Origin: Pseudanabaena sp. FACHB-1998
Lineage (GTDB): Bacteria; Cyanobacteriota; Cyanobacteriia; Pseudanabaenales; Pseudanabaenaceae
NCBI RefSeq assembly: GCF_014696355.1
Contig: NZ_JACJQA010000037.1
Span: 1 to 48,898 of the forward strand
Direction: 5' to 3'
DNA: 48,898 nt
The notes under the pieces are model-generated. The model was given only the letters and a program-made list of their open reading frames with translations. It was not told where the DNA came from and did no database searches. Position numbers and translations under genes: made by a program. Of this stretch, positions 46,441 through 48,898 are shown piece by piece; position 1 is the stretch's first letter; each line of letters opens with the position of its first letter.

Positions 46441-46468
46441 TAGAGTTGCGGCGTGCGCCGCAACTCTA
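46441..46468. repeat. 28-bp palindrome of the GAGTTGCG family
   Basis: TAGAGTTGCGGCG and CGCCGCAACTCTA pair perfectly around TG, followed by a run of T. The TAGAGTTGCG arm is the same as in 9935-9977. It lies 12 bp beyond the glmS stop. Confidence 0.85.
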
Positions 46469-46479
46469 TTTTTTTTGCC

Positions 46480-48363
46480 CTATTCAACAGTTACAGATTT
46501 GGCAAGATTGCGCGGTTGATCAACATCTAAGCCACGATGAGCGGCTACATGGTAGGACAGCAATTGCAAGGGAATCACTGTAAGAATTGGTGAGAAAATC
46601 TCATCAACCACAGGAATCGGCAAAATGTGATCAAACACCTCATGCGCCGCAGGATCATCTAAGGGCGCAACCCCAATTAGTTTGGCATCCCTAGCTTTTG
46701 CCTCTTGAGAATTGGAGAGAACTTTCTCGTATACAGCCCCCGGAGTAGCGATCGCTACCACAGGCACATCTTCATCTAACAAGGCGATCGGTCCATGCTT
46801 CATTTCGCCTGCGGGATAGCCCTCCGCGTGGATGTAGCTAATTTCCTTGAGTTTGAGCGCACCTTCAAGGGCGATCGGAAAATTAATGCCCCGACCGAGG
46901 AAAATAAAATCCTTTGTATGGGTAAATTGACGAGAAAGATCCTCAATGTAACGTTCTTGACTTTCCAGAATCCGTTCCATATAGGCAGGTAATTGGCGCA
47001 ATCCTTCAATTAATTCTTGAGATTTTGCCTCACTGATTTTGCCTGTGATCATCCCAAAATCTATCGCTAGCAAATAGAACATTAGCAATTGAGCCACAAA
47101 AGTCTTAGTCGCCGCCACGCCGATTTCAATGCCCGCTTGGGTATCGATGACCGCATCCGCAATTCGTCCAATGGAGCTTTCGGTGCGGTTAGTAATTCCC
47201 AGACAGCGATCGCCTCTAGATTTAGCAAGCTCTAGAGCCGCTAGGGTATCCGCCGTTTCTCCTGATTGGGTTACGCCAATTACAAGGGTGTTTTTTAAAG
47301 AAGGAGGGGGCGAATAGCGATATTCTGAGGCATATTGAACGCTTGTAGGAATACCTGCAATCTGCTCTAATAAATACTTCCCGATCAGCGAAGCGTGCCA
47401 ACTAGTTCCACAGGCAATGATTTCCACCCGTTCAATAGAATTAATAAAATCCTTCGGTAATCTCAATTGAATGTGATTTGCTTCGCTAATATAGCTGGCT
47501 AGCCCTGCTCGAAATACCCCCGGTTGCTCATAGATTTCCTTGAGCATATAGTGTTTGAAGCCTTGCTTCTCCACCATGGTCGGGTTCCAATTTAAAGTCT
47601 GCGGCGCACGACGGAGGCGATCGCCTTTGGCATTAAATACCTGTACCGATTCCCTAGTTAGCCGCGCAATTTCCCCATTTTCTAGAGGAATGACGGTGCG
47701 GGTATAGGCAACTAAGGCTGGAGTATCCGATGCACAGAAATTTTCGTCTTTGCCGATGCCAATCACCAGTGGCGCTTGTTGACGTACCACAATTAATTCG
47801 TCGGGATAATCGGCATGGATAACCGCGATCGCATAGGCTCCTTGTAATTTTGCCACAGTCAAACGGACAGCTTCAAATAAGACCGAAGGCGAATTAGCAG
47901 GAATGACATTCCCAAGGTTTTCTAGTTGTGAGAGAAATTCCGCGATCATGTGGGGAATTACTTCGGTATCTGTTTCGCTGACAAAAATATGTCCCAATTC
48001 TTTTAAGTCAGTTCGCAAAAGGTGATAGTTCTCGACAATGCCATTTTGTACCACCGCAAGATTGCCCATCGTATTGGTATGGGGATGGGCATTATGCTCT
48101 TCGGGCTTGCCATGAGTCGCCCATCGAGTGTGACCTATACCAATGGGTGCTTCGGGAGCCGTATCGGCGTTTAGTTTTTCTTCGAGTTGGATCAGCTTGC
48201 CTTTGGCTCTGACCCGATGCAAGCTGCGATTGGCAGGATCATCAAAAAAGGGAATTGTTGCCACGCCTGCGGAGTCATAGCCGCGATATTCTAGCTTGCG
48301 TAGCCCTGAGATTAAAACTTCATTAGCCGAGCGATGTCCGATGTAGCCAACAATTCCACACAT
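46480..48363 (-). CDS. glmS: Glutamine-fructose-6-phosphate aminotransferase (isomerising)
   Basis: A 627-residue enzyme that makes glucosamine-6-phosphate for peptidoglycan and lipopolysaccharide. The start MCGIVGYIGHRSANEVLISG places the nucleophile Cys at position 2 of a class II glutaminase domain, with LRKLEYRGYDSAGVA following. Two SIS isomerase domains occupy the C-terminal ~350 residues (CGTSWHASLIGKYLLEQ, GVTQSGETADTLAALELAKS), and the protein ends in the usual DQPRNLAKSVTVE. Length and motifs are normal. No glmS ribozyme-like leader can be recognised in the 225 bp upstream. Confidence 0.97.
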   Translation of the reverse strand: MCGIVGYIGHRSANEVLISGLRKLEYRGYDSAGVATIPFFDDPANRSLHRVRAKGKLIQLEEKLNADTAPEAPIGIGHTRWATHGKPEEHNAHPHTNTMGNLAVVQNGIVENYHLLRTDLKELGHIFVSETDTEVIPHMIAEFLSQLENLGNVIPANSPSVLFEAVRLTVAKLQGAYAIAVIHADYPDELIVVRQQAPLVIGIGKDENFCASDTPALVAYTRTVIPLENGEIARLTRESVQVFNAKGDRLRRAPQTLNWNPTMVEKQGFKHYMLKEIYEQPGVFRAGLASYISEANHIQLRLPKDFINSIERVEIIACGTSWHASLIGKYLLEQIAGIPTSVQYASEYRYSPPPSLKNTLVIGVTQSGETADTLAALELAKSRGDRCLGITNRTESSIGRIADAVIDTQAGIEIGVAATKTFVAQLLMFYLLAIDFGMITGKISEAKSQELIEGLRQLPAYMERILESQERYIEDLSRQFTHTKDFIFLGRGINFPIALEGALKLKEISYIHAEGYPAGEMKHGPIALLDEDVPVVAIATPGAVYEKVLSNSQEAKARDAKLIGVAPLDDPAAHEVFDHILPIPVVDEIFSPILTVIPLQLLSYHVAAHRGLDVDQPRNLAKSVTVE

Positions 48364-48588
48364 AATGTCAATTTGAAGTAGATACGATTACAATTTTGTA
48401 CGCCTAGCGCAGAAAATTATGATCGTATTTAACCATGTGAGGTTCCTGCTATAGCGGTTTTCATTTTGTCTGGGGCAAAATGAAGGCTTGAAACTCTTAG
48501 CGATCGCCCAAAAAAATTGTCTCTAAAAGAATCGCCTATGATTCTTCATGTTCAACAAACTTAAAAATAATTCTCAATAATACAAACT

Positions 48589-48795
48589 TCATGCGAAAAT
48601 TTCCTCCATGAGTTGTGCTGGTGTGACGGGTTTGCATTCACCTAGTGCAAATTCTTGTTGAGATTCTTGTAAGTCTTGAATTAGTTCGGCTCTGCATCTG
48701 TCGCGTAGTCGGTTTTGCAAAATCCGAATCAAGTCTTCTTGATCTTCTAATTGAAGGCGATCGGCTGCTTCTAAGATTTTAGTAACTGATGTTAC
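48589..48795 (-). pseudogene. Antitoxin-like small gene lacking a start
   Basis: Reading leftward from about 48795, the frame gives VTSVTKILEAADRLQLEDQE, then DLIRILQNRLRDRCRAELIQ, and ends PAQLMEEIFA with TGA at 48589-48591. This is the pattern of short cyanobacterial antitoxins paired with RelE/ParE-type toxins. No ATG, GTG or TTG is in frame before an upstream TAG, so the normal start is missing. A frame whose ATG overlaps the stop (ATGA), where a toxin should start, ends after 18 codons. Toxin and antitoxin are thus both broken. Confidence 0.5.
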
Positions 48796-48898
48796 GTGGA
48801 AGGAATAGCCAGTTTTTGGAGTTGAGAGAAACTAGCCCTAATAGCATTGAAGTAGAGTTTAGACTTGAGAGCAAAGTGATTGAGTTTAGTTTTGATCC
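48792..48898 (-). CDS. C-terminal end of a probable transposase, partial
   Basis: One minus-strand frame entering from the window edge reads IKTKLNHFALKSKLYFNAIR, then ASFSQLQKLAIPST and a TAA at 48792-48794. The Lys/Leu/aromatic-rich helix fits the last part of IS transposases common in cyanobacteria, but the family cannot be fixed from 34 residues. It ends just where the neighbouring antitoxin-like gene has lost its start, as expected if an insertion sequence landed there. Confidence 0.3.
   Translation of the reverse strand, partial: IKTKLNHFALKSKLYFNAIRASFSQLQKLAIPST

Noticed and set aside
48364-48588. glmS ribozyme or other riboswitch upstream of glmS
   Set aside because: No matching pseudoknot core or conserved aptamer words were found in the 225 bp leader, and the ribozyme is mainly a Firmicutes feature.

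Overview
The window comes from a cyanobacterial chromosome. The octamer GCGATCGC (HIP1) is scattered throughout. The gene set includes a class II fructose-1,6-/sedoheptulose-1,7-bisphosphatase, a cyanobacterial ComFB homologue, a DUF192 lipoprotein, Uma2-family nucleases and an XisI-like protein. Modest GC content and many long perfect palindromes between genes suggest a Pseudanabaena-like filamentous lineage; that genus guess is inference.

Region 1 (1-9.0 kb) is a defence or gene-flux island. It holds a partial Uma2 gene, an XisI-like gene next to a PIN toxin and its antitoxin, and a beta-class adenine methyltransferase fused to a Mrr-like nuclease domain. A PD-(D/E)XK-like protein, two more Uma2 genes and two gene remnants (a type IIG enzyme and an MNT-type nucleotidyltransferase) follow. 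Then come a second methyltransferase that matches the first at both ends but has a different target-recognition region and no nuclease domain, and a tyrosine recombinase with a second, degenerate catalytic domain at its N-terminus. A cytochrome b561-like gene closes the region.

Region 2 (9.1-13.1 kb) has a conserved hypothetical gene, an orphan ParA/MinD-type ATPase, a GT-D-like protein, a SAM methyltransferase and a 55-residue double CxxCxGxG zinc protein. Imperfect 20-bp direct repeats flank the GT-D-like gene.

Region 3 (13148-25334) is the most novel part. It is a ~12.2 kb integrated element bounded by perfect 68-bp direct repeats. Its left half encodes a primase-helicase fusion and small genes read leftward. 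The middle holds a divergent RHH/XRE switch over a 14-bp inverted-repeat operator. Its right half is a leftward operon of unrecognised proteins: tandem small paralogues, a 608-residue protein and a tail-fibre-like protein. The first gene of that operon has a start site folded into a 17-bp inverted repeat. No integrase, terminase, portal or recognisable capsid gene is visible, so it looks like a phage satellite or an undescribed virus/plasmid-like element.

Region 4 (25.6-36.9 kb) has an orphan Nif11 protein and a probable iron-uptake locus (multicopper oxidase, HHH lipoprotein, FTR1 permease). It then has a W/LGW-repeat acidic protein, tRNA-Leu(UAA) without an intron, an ArsC/Spx protein, a VOC protein, purF, glpX and a MacB-type ABC pair.

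Region 5 (37.1-42.2 kb) is the second striking locus. A small protein with a hydrophobic N-terminal helix ends in the same short QGQxIGQMTGG motif that begins the adjacent STAND NTPase-pentapeptide protein. This is the layout expected of a bacterial amyloid-signalling (NLR-like) effector/receptor pair. A cytosolic subtilisin-like protease lies convergent to it.

Region 6 (42.2-48.9 kb) has comFB, a GH57 glycosidase, a DUF192 lipoprotein, an FtsL-like membrane protein and glmS. It ends in an antitoxin-like gene that has lost its start next to what looks like a transposase end.
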